A stretch of 64,000 bases of DNA, from the NCBI GenBank assembly GCA_018646675.1, contig JABGUH010000005.1, forward strand, positions 1-64,000, given 5' to 3'. Positions 9,035 through 16,982 of the stretch are shown here, piece after piece; positions within the stretch are counted from its first letter, which is position 1, and every line of letters starts with the position of its first letter. Position numbers and translations under genes: made by a program. The notes under the pieces were generated by a model. The model was given only the letters and a program-made list of their open reading frames with translations, searched no databases and was not told where the DNA came from. The DNA is from Bdellovibrionales bacterium. GTDB lineage: Bacteria > Bdellovibrionota > Bacteriovoracia > Bacteriovoracales > Bacteriovoracaceae.

Positions 9035-12000
9035 ATGAGTGAAAGTGTCGACCTACTTCAAGAGTATCCCCAAAGCTTTGTGCACCTTCATCTGCATACT
9101 CAGTACTCACTATTAGATGGAGCGATTCGTCCCGGTGAGTTGTTTGAGCGTGCCAAAGAGTTGGGAATGCCTGCAGTGGGAATTTCAGATCATGGAAACG
9201 CCTTTGGGGCGATCGATTTTTATACTAAAGCATCTGCTGCTGGCATTAAACCGGTTCTAGGGGCCGAGGTCTATTTTACTACCGGTTCTCGCTTTGATCG
9301 CATCTCTCCACGGCGGGGACAGGCCCTATCAACTCAAGATGAAATGGAGTCCCGCCACCGTATTCACCACCTAGTCTTACTCTGTAAAAATAACCAAGGA
9401 TATGCCAATCTTTGTCAGTTGATCTCCAAAGCTTACCTCGAAGGCTTCTACTATAAGCCGCGCACAGATATTGAGTTATTAAAGCAGTACTCAGAGGGGA
9501 TCATAGCGTCAACTGCTTGCTTGAAAGGAGAGGTAGGATTCAATTTCTATTTGAATCGAGATGAGCAGTCTCACCAAGCGATTCATCGTCTACGGGAGAT
9601 CTATGGCGATGACCTCTACTTGGAGATTCAACACAACGGTATTCCCGAGCAAGAGGTAGTAAATAAAAAGGTAATCTCTTTTGCTCAAGAGAGCGGGCTG
9701 CCTCTATTAGCAACCAATGATTGTCACTATCTTAGGCGTGAAGATGCTGCGGCCCACGAAGTTCTACTTTGTATCCAAACAGGAAAGTTGTTATCAGATC
9801 AGAATCGGATGAAGCTCTCTACCGATGAGTTTTATTTTAAAAGTCCACAAGAGATGCGTGCTAACTTTAAAGATGTTCCAGAGGCATGCGATAATAGTCT
9901 ACGGATTGCGCAGATGTGTAATCTTGATTTGCGCTGGACTGATGATAAAGGCCAGCAGATCTATCACCTTCCGGACTTTGAGATTGAGACCAAAGAGGAT
10001 GTTCAAGGGTACTTTAGCCGCGTCAGTCGAGAGGGGTTAGAGCGCAGGTTCAATGGGCACCACTTTAAAAATATCATTAAACGTAGTGATTGGGAGCAGC
10101 AGCAAAAGCCGATCTACCTTAAGCGTCTTGAAGATGAGATAAAGATGATCGGTGATATGGGATTTCCCGGTTACTTTTTAATTGTCTCTGACTTTATTCT
10201 GTGGGCCAAGGAGCGCAATATTCCTGTCGGTCCGGGAAGAGGATCAGGGGCCGGATCATTGGTGGCCTATGCCTTGGATATTACCAATATTGATCCCATC
10301 CCATTTGATCTACTGTTCGAGCGTTTTATCAATCCAGAACGGATCTCGATGCCCGACTTTGATGTAGACTTCTGTCAGAATCGTCGCCAAGAGGTGATCG
10401 ACTATGTAACCAATAAGTATGGCAGTGAGCGAGTGGGGCAGATCATCACCTTTGGAAAACTACAGGCAAAAGCAGCATTTAAAGATGTGGCAAGAGTCTA
10501 TGACCTCCCTTTTGCTGAATCTAATATTATCTCTAAATTGATTCCTAATGAGTTAGATATCACATTGGCACGAGCCCTGGAGGTGGAGCCCAAGCTAAAT
10601 GAGCTGATCGATAAGGATCCGAAAATCAAACGAATTTTTGAGATCGCTCAGAAATTAGAAGGACTTTTGCGGCATGCCTCCACCCACGCCGCTGGAGTCG
10701 TGATTACCAACCGGCCCCTAGTAGAGCACTGTCCACTCTTTCGTGGAAAAGAGGGGGAGCAGGTGGTGCAGTTTGATAAGGACATCTGTGAGTTAACTGG
10801 ATTGGTGAAATTTGATTTTTTAGGATTGAAGACCCTGACCGTAATTCAGCAGGCATCCGACTTTATCCGTCGTGATCTAGATCCTGACTTTGATATTGAG
10901 GCGATTAACCTAAGAGAGCCTGAGATCTATCAGTATATCTCCGGTGGCAATACCATTGGTGTCTTCCAGTTAGAATCGGCTGGTATGATTGAGCTTTGTC
11001 AACGGATTGGGCCAGAGTCGCTAGATGATGTTACAGCGATCAATGCTCTCTACCGTCCGGGGCCATTAGAGTCTGGTATGGTTGATGATTTTATTGATAT
11101 CAAACATGGCCGTAAAGAGATGACCTTCCCTTTTCCGGAGCTGGAGCCGGTATTGAAGGACACCTATGGGGTAATTGTCTATCAGGAACAGGTGATGAAT
11201 ATTGCCCGGATCGTCGCTGGATACTCTCTTGGGCAGGCAGATATGTTGCGTAAGGCGATGGGCAAGAAGAAAATTTCAGAGATGGATCGCCATCGAGAGA
11301 TCTTTTTAAAAGGGGCCAAGGAGCGTAACTTCGATGTGGATCGGGCGGCCAGTCTTTATGAGTTAATGGCCAACTTTGCTGCTTATGGTTTCAATAAGTC
11401 CCATGCTGTCGCATATGCTTTAATTGCTTATCAAACTGCTTACTTGAAATTTCACTACCCGGCCCCCTTTTATGCTGGTCTATTAAGCTGTGAACTAAGT
11501 AACACTGACAAGGTTAAAATCTATATCAGTGATGCGAAACAGTGCGGTGTAGAAGTTCTACCACCTGACATCAACCAATCAATCTGGCTTTTTAATGTTG
11601 TCGATAGTGATATTCGTTTTGGGATGGGAGCGATAAAAAATGTAGGCAGTGGAGCTGTTGAAGAGATAATTCGCGTGCGGGAGGGGAAAAATGGCCCTTA
11701 TCAAGGGTTGATCGATTTTTGCCAAAGAGTTCCATACCAGAGTGTGAATCGCCGAGCGATGGAGTCGATGATCAAAGTTGGAGTATTTGATCAGTGTGAA
11801 GAGATGAATCGGCGAACTATGTTAGAGCACTTAGAGTTGATACTGGCCTATGGGCGTAAAACTCAGGAAGAGGCACTATCGGGACAGTCTTCACTATTTG
11901 ATATGGTTGAATCACAGGATATGATTCAGCCCAAGGCACAGTTGGGGATTGTCGACCTAGAGGAATTTGAACAGAACCAAATTCTAGCCTATGAGGCAGA

Positions 12001-12637
12001 GCTAATGGGGATCTATGTCTCCGGCCATCCGCTAGAGAGATTTGTTAAAGTGATAGAGCAACTCTCAAGTATGGATATTGCTGCTGCAATGGAACTGCCG
12101 GGTCACAATAAGCGAGAGATGGTGCTTGCAGGTCTGATCTCCAGTATGAAGATCACCATGACTCGTAAAGGGGACCAGATGGCATTTGCTGTATTAGAGG
12201 ATCTAAGCAGTAAAATTGAGATGGTGATCTTTCCCAAAGTTTTTGAGCAGTATCGGGAGATGCTAGAGACGGACGAACCTGTGGTTGTCGTCGGAACTGT
12301 GAATCTGCAAGAAGATCCGCGTAAGTTATTTCCGGAACGGATTCAGCTTCTGAGTGAGCAGACAGAGGAGCGGGTGTGTGCAGTACGACTGGAGCTGGAG
12401 ATGGCAGACCTTTCGAATCGGAAGTTAGAACGTCTTAAAGAGGTAATTTTAAGCTATCGGGGAACAGTGCCAATTCAGTTGGTGTTTGATAATGGGGTTG
12501 GTAGGGCACGTATGCCTCTAACATCAGAATATTTAATTAGTGCAACTCCGCAGATGGCGGCAAGGGTGAATGAGCTTTTGCAGCGTGATGCAGTAAAATT
12601 TATTGTGGATTCCAGTGGAGCTAGGGAGTGCGGGTGA
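9035..12637 (+). CDS. dnaE: DNA polymerase III alpha subunit
   Basis: This 1200-residue protein is the replicative polymerase of the DnaE1 class. It shows the N-terminal PHP domain (HLHLHTQYSLLDGA near 17-30), the palm motif PDFDVDF with acidic residues Asp441 and Asp443, a third palm Asp594 in VKFDFLGL, the finger region with GPGRGSGAGS, a helix-hairpin-helix region and a C-terminal OB fold from about 1030. Length is slightly above the roughly 1160 of E. coli DnaE. ATG 9035 has AGGA upstream. The TGA stop overlaps the ATG of the next gene (TGATG), so the following secreted-protein genes are translationally coupled to it. Confidence 0.97.
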   Translation: MSESVDLLQEYPQSFVHLHLHTQYSLLDGAIRPGELFERAKELGMPAVGISDHGNAFGAIDFYTKASAAGIKPVLGAEVYFTTGSRFDRISPRRGQALSTQDEMESRHRIHHLVLLCKNNQGYANLCQLISKAYLEGFYYKPRTDIELLKQYSEGIIASTACLKGEVGFNFYLNRDEQSHQAIHRLREIYGDDLYLEIQHNGIPEQEVVNKKVISFAQESGLPLLATNDCHYLRREDAAAHEVLLCIQTGKLLSDQNRMKLSTDEFYFKSPQEMRANFKDVPEACDNSLRIAQMCNLDLRWTDDKGQQIYHLPDFEIETKEDVQGYFSRVSREGLERRFNGHHFKNIIKRSDWEQQQKPIYLKRLEDEIKMIGDMGFPGYFLIVSDFILWAKERNIPVGPGRGSGAGSLVAYALDITNIDPIPFDLLFERFINPERISMPDFDVDFCQNRRQEVIDYVTNKYGSERVGQIITFGKLQAKAAFKDVARVYDLPFAESNIISKLIPNELDITLARALEVEPKLNELIDKDPKIKRIFEIAQKLEGLLRHASTHAAGVVITNRPLVEHCPLFRGKEGEQVVQFDKDICELTGLVKFDFLGLKTLTVIQQASDFIRRDLDPDFDIEAINLREPEIYQYISGGNTIGVFQLESAGMIELCQRIGPESLDDVTAINALYRPGPLESGMVDDFIDIKHGRKEMTFPFPELEPVLKDTYGVIVYQEQVMNIARIVAGYSLGQADMLRKAMGKKKISEMDRHREIFLKGAKERNFDVDRAASLYELMANFAAYGFNKSHAVAYALIAYQTAYLKFHYPAPFYAGLLSCELSNTDKVKIYISDAKQCGVEVLPPDINQSIWLFNVVDSDIRFGMGAIKNVGSGAVEEIIRVREGKNGPYQGLIDFCQRVPYQSVNRRAMESMIKVGVFDQCEEMNRRTMLEHLELILAYGRKTQEEALSGQSSLFDMVESQDMIQPKAQLGIVDLEEFEQNQILAYEAELMGIYVSGHPLERFVKVIEQLSSMDIAAAMELPGHNKREMVLAGLISSMKITMTRKGDQMAFAVLEDLSSKIEMVIFPKVFEQYREMLETDEPVVVVGTVNLQEDPRKLFPERIQLLSEQTEERVCAVRLELEMADLSNRKLERLKEVILSYRGTVPIQLVFDNGVGRARMPLTSEYLISATPQMAARVNELLQRDAVKFIVDSSGARECG

Positions 12638-14193
12638 TGAAAAGTCAGATATGGAAAGTAACGATGGGGTTGATGATATCTATCTGGTCGCTGGTCGCTC
12701 TTAATTTTGTCTGGGCAGAGAGTGTTAAAAAGGTAGATTACCAGCGCGATAGCTATGTGCGTGGCGTGGGAAATTTCTTATCTCATCAGGATGACTCACT
12801 AGCATTTATTAAAAAGCAGCTACTTAATAGTGCATATAAATCTGCGATAACCCAAGTACTACACAGTATGGGGCTGGATGAGAAGCTATTTTGGCAGAGC
12901 TACCAGCAAAAATTCACTGAATATTTCACCCCGAAAGAGCAGGCATTGCGGCAACGTTACGGGCTTCCTATCATCGAGGACCCACTGGAGATAACCACGG
13001 AGCCGCCGACGGTAGAAAATAAACTGACTGTAAAGCAGATGGAGGCATTTGAAAAAGAGTTGCGTCAGCTAAGTTTTTCATCGCAAATAACATTTGGAAA
13101 ACTATCACGAGTGGTAAAGGCTTATACCGTACTTAAAATGAGCCGATCTACCATGGTTCCCAATCAGCGTCGGATAGTGATTAAGAGTAAAATTAGTCGT
13201 AAGTTGCTCTATAATATCTATCGCAATATTATTGGACAAAATGAGCAGAGCTTGAGGTATGACCACATTTTTGTCTCTACTCACTTTGAGTTCAAACAGA
13301 TGACACCTAATGATATGGGAGTTGAGGCCAGCTCGGAGGTAACATCGGTGGTACGTGAACACTGGCAGCAGTGGTTGGAGGATGTTTTTAGTGATGACTC
13401 CAGTTCAGTTGTTCTAAGTGACCTTGTGTTAGATAAAAGGTTAGATGCACATCGCAACCTAACAGATTTATTGGTTAACAACTTTGATCAGGTTCAAGAT
13501 GAAAGTGTGACCAAGTCGGAGTCTGATAGTAGTAATGATATTTCAGAGGATTCATTTATAACGCCACAGTCGATCTCCTCCTCTTTATGGTTAAAAATAA
13601 ATATTAGAGTTGAGAAAGTAGGGGAGATGAGCTTGGCGTTAAGTCGAAAAATTGCCTTTGATGGCGATTTCTTGATTATTAAACTTAAGAATAGTGAGTT
13701 ATTGGGGCATGGGGATATTAAGCGAACTATTCGCTCCTTCTCCTTTAAAGACACCCACACCCTAAGTTCCAATATTGCCAGCTTGATCTACCGGCTTCCC
13801 TTGCAGTCACTACAAAAGATCCACAAGAAAAATATCCGTGTTAGCAGAGTAGCTGGTCAGGTTGGACGATTTAGGTTTTATGTCAGAGGGGCAGATTCAA
13901 TGGAGGATCTCCATCGCCTAAAAACGTTGTTGGAACGGCGGGGCCTTACTCATCAGGTGGGTTGCTCTATTGTCTCAATTCATCAGACTCAAGGAGAGAT
14001 GTCGCTTCGTTATTCTGGTACACGGGATGGGATTGAGCAGATGTTGGCCCAATTAAGTGGGGTGGAGCTGTCCCAGGGAAAATCTATTGCTTTTCAAAAG
14101 AGCAATAATAATTATACAATTACCCTATTGAAGAAAGGGGAGTCGCAACCACTAGTTGTGCCTAATGGCACTTCTGCCTCGGTTCCTCTTTAA
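12637..14193 (+). CDS. Exported protein, possibly FlgT N-domain-like
   Basis: The 518-residue product starts at ATG 12637, overlapping the dnaE stop, with AGGGAG upstream; a GTG at 12628 is less likely. The N-terminus is a Sec signal (MGLMISIWSLVALNFVWAES). The following pattern (VRGVGNF, then AYKSAITQVLHSMGLD, then a V.AYTV strand) resembles LPP20/FlgT N-terminal domains, which form part of flagellar basal-body rings. This is a pattern-level guess. A C-terminal region has repeated RFRFYVRGAD-like strands. Its partner downstream is a lipoprotein with FlgT/CsgG-like features, which supports an outer-membrane or flagellar-ring role. Confidence 0.65.
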   Translation: MKSQIWKVTMGLMISIWSLVALNFVWAESVKKVDYQRDSYVRGVGNFLSHQDDSLAFIKKQLLNSAYKSAITQVLHSMGLDEKLFWQSYQQKFTEYFTPKEQALRQRYGLPIIEDPLEITTEPPTVENKLTVKQMEAFEKELRQLSFSSQITFGKLSRVVKAYTVLKMSRSTMVPNQRRIVIKSKISRKLLYNIYRNIIGQNEQSLRYDHIFVSTHFEFKQMTPNDMGVEASSEVTSVVREHWQQWLEDVFSDDSSSVVLSDLVLDKRLDAHRNLTDLLVNNFDQVQDESVTKSESDSSNDISEDSFITPQSISSSLWLKINIRVEKVGEMSLALSRKIAFDGDFLIIKLKNSELLGHGDIKRTIRSFSFKDTHTLSSNIASLIYRLPLQSLQKIHKKNIRVSRVAGQVGRFRFYVRGADSMEDLHRLKTLLERRGLTHQVGCSIVSIHQTQGEMSLRYSGTRDGIEQMLAQLSGVELSQGKSIAFQKSNNNYTITLLKKGESQPLVVPNGTSASVPL

Positions 14194-14228
14194 TGAAAGA
14201 TGATTTAATGGTAAAGAGTTGAGGTGCT

Positions 14229-15170
14229 ATGTTTAAATCGCGGTCAATTATCGTTAACATACTCTTAATCACCACTCTTTTGTTGATCGTCTCGTCTTGT
14301 GCCAATCGACTGATTAAGAGAAGTAGATCCGGCAGAGTTGATCGCAATGTTTCACGCCAGCACTTTAGCTCCATTCGCAAAAAAGTTGCCCTTTTGACTT
14401 TTTTTAATGAGTCTCCTTATGGTGGAGAGGATCTCGGAATTGTCGCCACGGAGGAGCTGCGCCGGGAGTTGGGACGGACTGGAGAGTTTATCATTGATCC
14501 TCTGACCAAAAAGATATTTGGTAGCTCCAAAGAAGTTTATGCAGGTGGGGGAGTGAAGTTAGCTCAGCTGGCCCGTAAGGCAAAGGTGGCAGGGGTAAAT
14601 TTTGTTCTGCTGGGGCGGGTGATTGAAGCAAGAATTCGAGAGAAGACCGATGAGATCGGGTTAGTGCGTGAGACAAAGTCCTATACTGAGTCCAAGGTTG
14701 AGGTCCGGATGTTTGATGTTAACTCTGGACGTGAACTATTGATTGAGACTGTACGCGGTTATGCTGATGATAGCAGTTTTCGCTTCTTCTCATCCAATCG
14801 CATAGATCAAGCCAAATATCGTCAGGATATCCTACGCTACTCAGTCAAAGTAGCACTCAGAAAGAGCATTCCCAAAATTTTAGAGATCTCCTCTAAAATG
14901 GATTGGATCGGGCGAGTGGCCAAGATCATCGGTACTAAAATCTATGTCAATGCCGGGCGGGCCAGTGGCGTCAATATTGGAGATATTCTAAGGGTGATAA
15001 CCGAAGGTAATGAGATATTTGATCCTGAGACCGGTGCTTTAATTGGGGTCTCTAAGGGAGAGATTAAAGGAACGATTGAGATTGTGGATTACTTTGGCCA
15101 GGATGGTTCAGTTGCAATTTTGCACTCTGGGGGATCTGTGATCGAGGGAGATTTTGTTCAACTGTACTAG
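14229..15170 (+). CDS. Lipoprotein with CsgG/FlgT-like architecture
   Basis: A lipobox (LLLIVSSC, Cys24) marks an outer-membrane lipoprotein of 313 residues. The segment VALLTFFNESPYGGEDLG, followed by EELRRELGRTG and LLGRVIEAR, resembles CsgG/LpoB/FlgT-middle domains. The C-terminus (IYVNAGRASGVNIGDILRV through GSVIEGDFVQL) resembles the FlgT C-terminal beta domain. In Vibrio, FlgT builds the H ring of a sheathed polar flagellum. The gene follows the exported 518-residue gene by 35 bp with GAGGTG before its ATG. Family assignment is inferred from motif shape. Confidence 0.65.
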   Translation: MFKSRSIIVNILLITTLLLIVSSCANRLIKRSRSGRVDRNVSRQHFSSIRKKVALLTFFNESPYGGEDLGIVATEELRRELGRTGEFIIDPLTKKIFGSSKEVYAGGGVKLAQLARKAKVAGVNFVLLGRVIEARIREKTDEIGLVRETKSYTESKVEVRMFDVNSGRELLIETVRGYADDSSFRFFSSNRIDQAKYRQDILRYSVKVALRKSIPKILEISSKMDWIGRVAKIIGTKIYVNAGRASGVNIGDILRVITEGNEIFDPETGALIGVSKGEIKGTIEIVDYFGQDGSVAILHSGGSVIEGDFVQLY

Positions 15171-15204
15171 GTATTCACCCTAACTCTTAGGACATATTTG
15201 CTTT

Positions 15205-16266
15205 ATGCTCTATAAGACCTTCAAAAAACTCGCCTTTACCTTTGATCCAGAAGGGGCCCATGATCTGACAATAAAGTTGATGCAGCTGGCCCCACCTTTA
15301 GCTGAGCTATATGGTGGTCAGCGCGGTGATCTTAGTGGGGGGCGCTACACTTTGAAGACTAGGCATAATAACTCTTGGAGTTTTCCGATTGGACTTGCTG
15401 CTGGATTGGATAAAAATGGTGAGGCGATCGATTTTTTAACCCGTTTGGGTTTTGGTGCGATTGAAGTTGGAACAGTTACACCTAAACCCCAGTCCGGTAA
15501 TCCTCGTCCCAGGCTACATCGTTACATCGCAGATGAGTCTCTTCGTAACTCGATGGGATTTAATAATCATGGAATGGAATTTTTGGCCCGGAACATTGCT
15601 CATACCAGTCGTAATAGTAAAGTATTGGGAGTCAATTTAGGCAAGAACAAAGTAACTTCCAATGATCAGGCGGCCCTTGACTACCAAAAGCTCTATCAGA
15701 AGTTCTGTCGCGGGGCAGATTATCTGGTTATTAATATCTCCTCACCCAATACTGAAGGTCTACGTAGTTTACAAGAGGTGGATAACTTTAAGATTATTTT
15801 AGATGCACTGGAGCGGGGACGACGGGAGTACTTCTGTCCTCTTTGGGTTAAGATTGCACCAGACCTTGAGCCGCAAGAGATCTCTGCTCTACTGGAAGTT
15901 ATTAAGGAGTATAAGCTAGCAGGAGTGATCGCCACCAATACTACTGTCCTTTCGGAACGAGGAGAGGGGGGAGTCTCGGGCCGTCTTTTAGCGGCCAAGG
16001 CTCAGAGGGTGCGAACTCAGATCCTAGATGAGCTGCGTGAGACTCCCCGGATTGAGCTAATTGGGGTGGGAGGAGTCTCCTCATTCGAGCAGGTGTGGGA
16101 ATTTTGGAAGCATGGTGGACGTTTGATGCAGATTTATAGCTCTTTTATCTTTCAAGGACCCGCAATTCTAAATAGTTTTCGTCGCCAGATAGACTACTTA
16201 TTAGATAAAAATCAGGTGGATACTCTCGCTGAGTTACTCGATAATATAGATTTAGCGACAAGATAG
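15205..16266 (+). CDS. pyrD: Dihydroorotate dehydrogenase (quinone), class 2
   Basis: The 353-residue enzyme oxidises dihydroorotate to orotate with FMN and quinone at the inner membrane, in pyrimidine synthesis. Class 2 is shown by the N-terminal amphipathic segment, PIGLAAGLDKNGEAID, EVGTVTPKPQSGNP.PR, and NISSPNTEGLRSLQ, in which Ser179 is the expected catalytic base. The end carries the phosphate-binding ELIGVGGVSS and IYSSFIFQGP. It closes the plus-strand run that starts with dnaE. No other pyr gene is near. Confidence 0.95.
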   Translation: MLYKTFKKLAFTFDPEGAHDLTIKLMQLAPPLAELYGGQRGDLSGGRYTLKTRHNNSWSFPIGLAAGLDKNGEAIDFLTRLGFGAIEVGTVTPKPQSGNPRPRLHRYIADESLRNSMGFNNHGMEFLARNIAHTSRNSKVLGVNLGKNKVTSNDQAALDYQKLYQKFCRGADYLVINISSPNTEGLRSLQEVDNFKIILDALERGRREYFCPLWVKIAPDLEPQEISALLEVIKEYKLAGVIATNTTVLSERGEGGVSGRLLAAKAQRVRTQILDELRETPRIELIGVGGVSSFEQVWEFWKHGGRLMQIYSSFIFQGPAILNSFRRQIDYLLDKNQVDTLAELLDNIDLATR

Positions 16267-16275
16267 ACCAAGTAA

Positions 16276-16351
16276 CCCCAAAAGGTAACCGGTACTATTT
16301 TGCGAAACGCTGCGCAAATTTGTCCTAAATTCACAGGCCCCAAAGGTAACC
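16276..16351 (+). repeat. Spaced direct repeat CCCCAAA(A)GGTAACC
   Basis: Two copies at 16276-16290 and 16338-16351 differ only by one A and are separated by 47 bp. They could be protein-binding sites or remains of a duplication after pyrD. Confidence 0.6.
16299..16318 (+). terminator. Short hairpin after pyrD
   Basis: TTTGCG (16299-16304) and CGCAAA (16313-16318) form a 6-bp stem 33 bp after pyrD. The following TTTGTCC is only weakly U-rich, so this is a marginal terminator. Confidence 0.3.
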
Positions 16352-16505
16352 TTCACTAGGGCAATTGCACTAGAAACTTAAAGCTCTGATAGAAGGGTTG
16401 GGGCACTATTTTTTTAGACCAGATTATTAGCAAATTATCAATTTACTAGCATAACCCTAAGCAAACTTATGTAATATGCTAAAATTACGCCTAAATCATC
16501 AGATT

Positions 16506-16529
16506 AAGATTAGAATTAAGATTAGAATT
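16506..16529 (+). repeat. Exact tandem 12-bp repeat upstream of LG-repeat gene
   Basis: AAGATTAGAATT occurs twice back to back, preceded by a partial AGATT, ending 40 bp before the start codon. The position suits operator or activator sites. Confidence 0.75.
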
Positions 16530-16569
16530 GAGTTATTCTGAAAACTTATAGAGCATCTAGGAGGAAGTT

Positions 16570-16971
16570 ATGGCAGGAGCGATGGCAAATGCAATTGAGA
16601 CAGTCGCAGAAACCGGTGGTGTTGTAAACGGCGGAGGAGCAGTAACGGTTAAGGCTGCTGGCCAAAACGCTGTGGAGACCGCCATTGAGAATGGCGGCAT
16701 GGTCAACGGCGGAGGAGCTACCGGTCAGGTTAAAATGGTGGCCATTAAGGGGGGCGCTGCTTGTCCTGGTGGTATGACCAAGGTGGGCTTTTTAAATGTA
16801 AATGCTGATATACCAGCAACTGCGGCAAAAACGGCCGCGGCAAAGCCAGCGGCTGCGATTAGTGGTAGTGGATTTCACTTGGGTTTAGGGCTTGGCCTAG
16901 GTGCCGCCGGCCCGATTATCCTAGCGGGTCTAGTTACTGGCGGGATCTACTACTATATGAAAAGTAGATAA
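16570..16971 (+). CDS. Small Gly/Ala-rich membrane protein with LG repeat (Mms6/MamD-like)
   Basis: The 133-residue protein has two imperfect internal repeats ending GGVVNGGGA and GGMVNGGGA (about residues 7-24 and 33-50), an Ala/Thr-rich linker, and one C-terminal membrane span. The span begins HLGLGLGLGAAGPIIL (residues 103-118) and ends in YYYMKSR. LG-repeat segments followed by GAWGP.IL are known from magnetosome membrane proteins Mms6, MamD and Mms5, which bind iron or control magnetite crystals. The acidic tail of Mms6 is missing and no mam gene is visible nearby, so a magnetosome role is only a hypothesis. A strong AGGAGG and upstream tandem repeats suggest high, regulated expression. 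It is a monocistronic gene convergent with ftcD. Confidence 0.7.
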   Translation: MAGAMANAIETVAETGGVVNGGGAVTVKAAGQNAVETAIENGGMVNGGGATGQVKMVAIKGGAACPGGMTKVGFLNVNADIPATAAKTAAAKPAAAISGSGFHLGLGLGLGAAGPIILAGLVTGGIYYYMKSR

Positions 16972-16982
16972 AGATTGAGACC

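Larger units (their letters stand above)
16267..16569. other. Regulatory gap between pyrD and the LG-repeat gene
   Basis: No gene is seen. The gap holds a short hairpin (16299-16318), two nearly identical copies of CCCCAAA(A)GGTAACC (16276-16290 and 16338-16351), and an exact tandem 12-bp repeat (16506-16529). The density of repeats suggests regulated expression of the downstream small gene. Confidence 0.6.
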
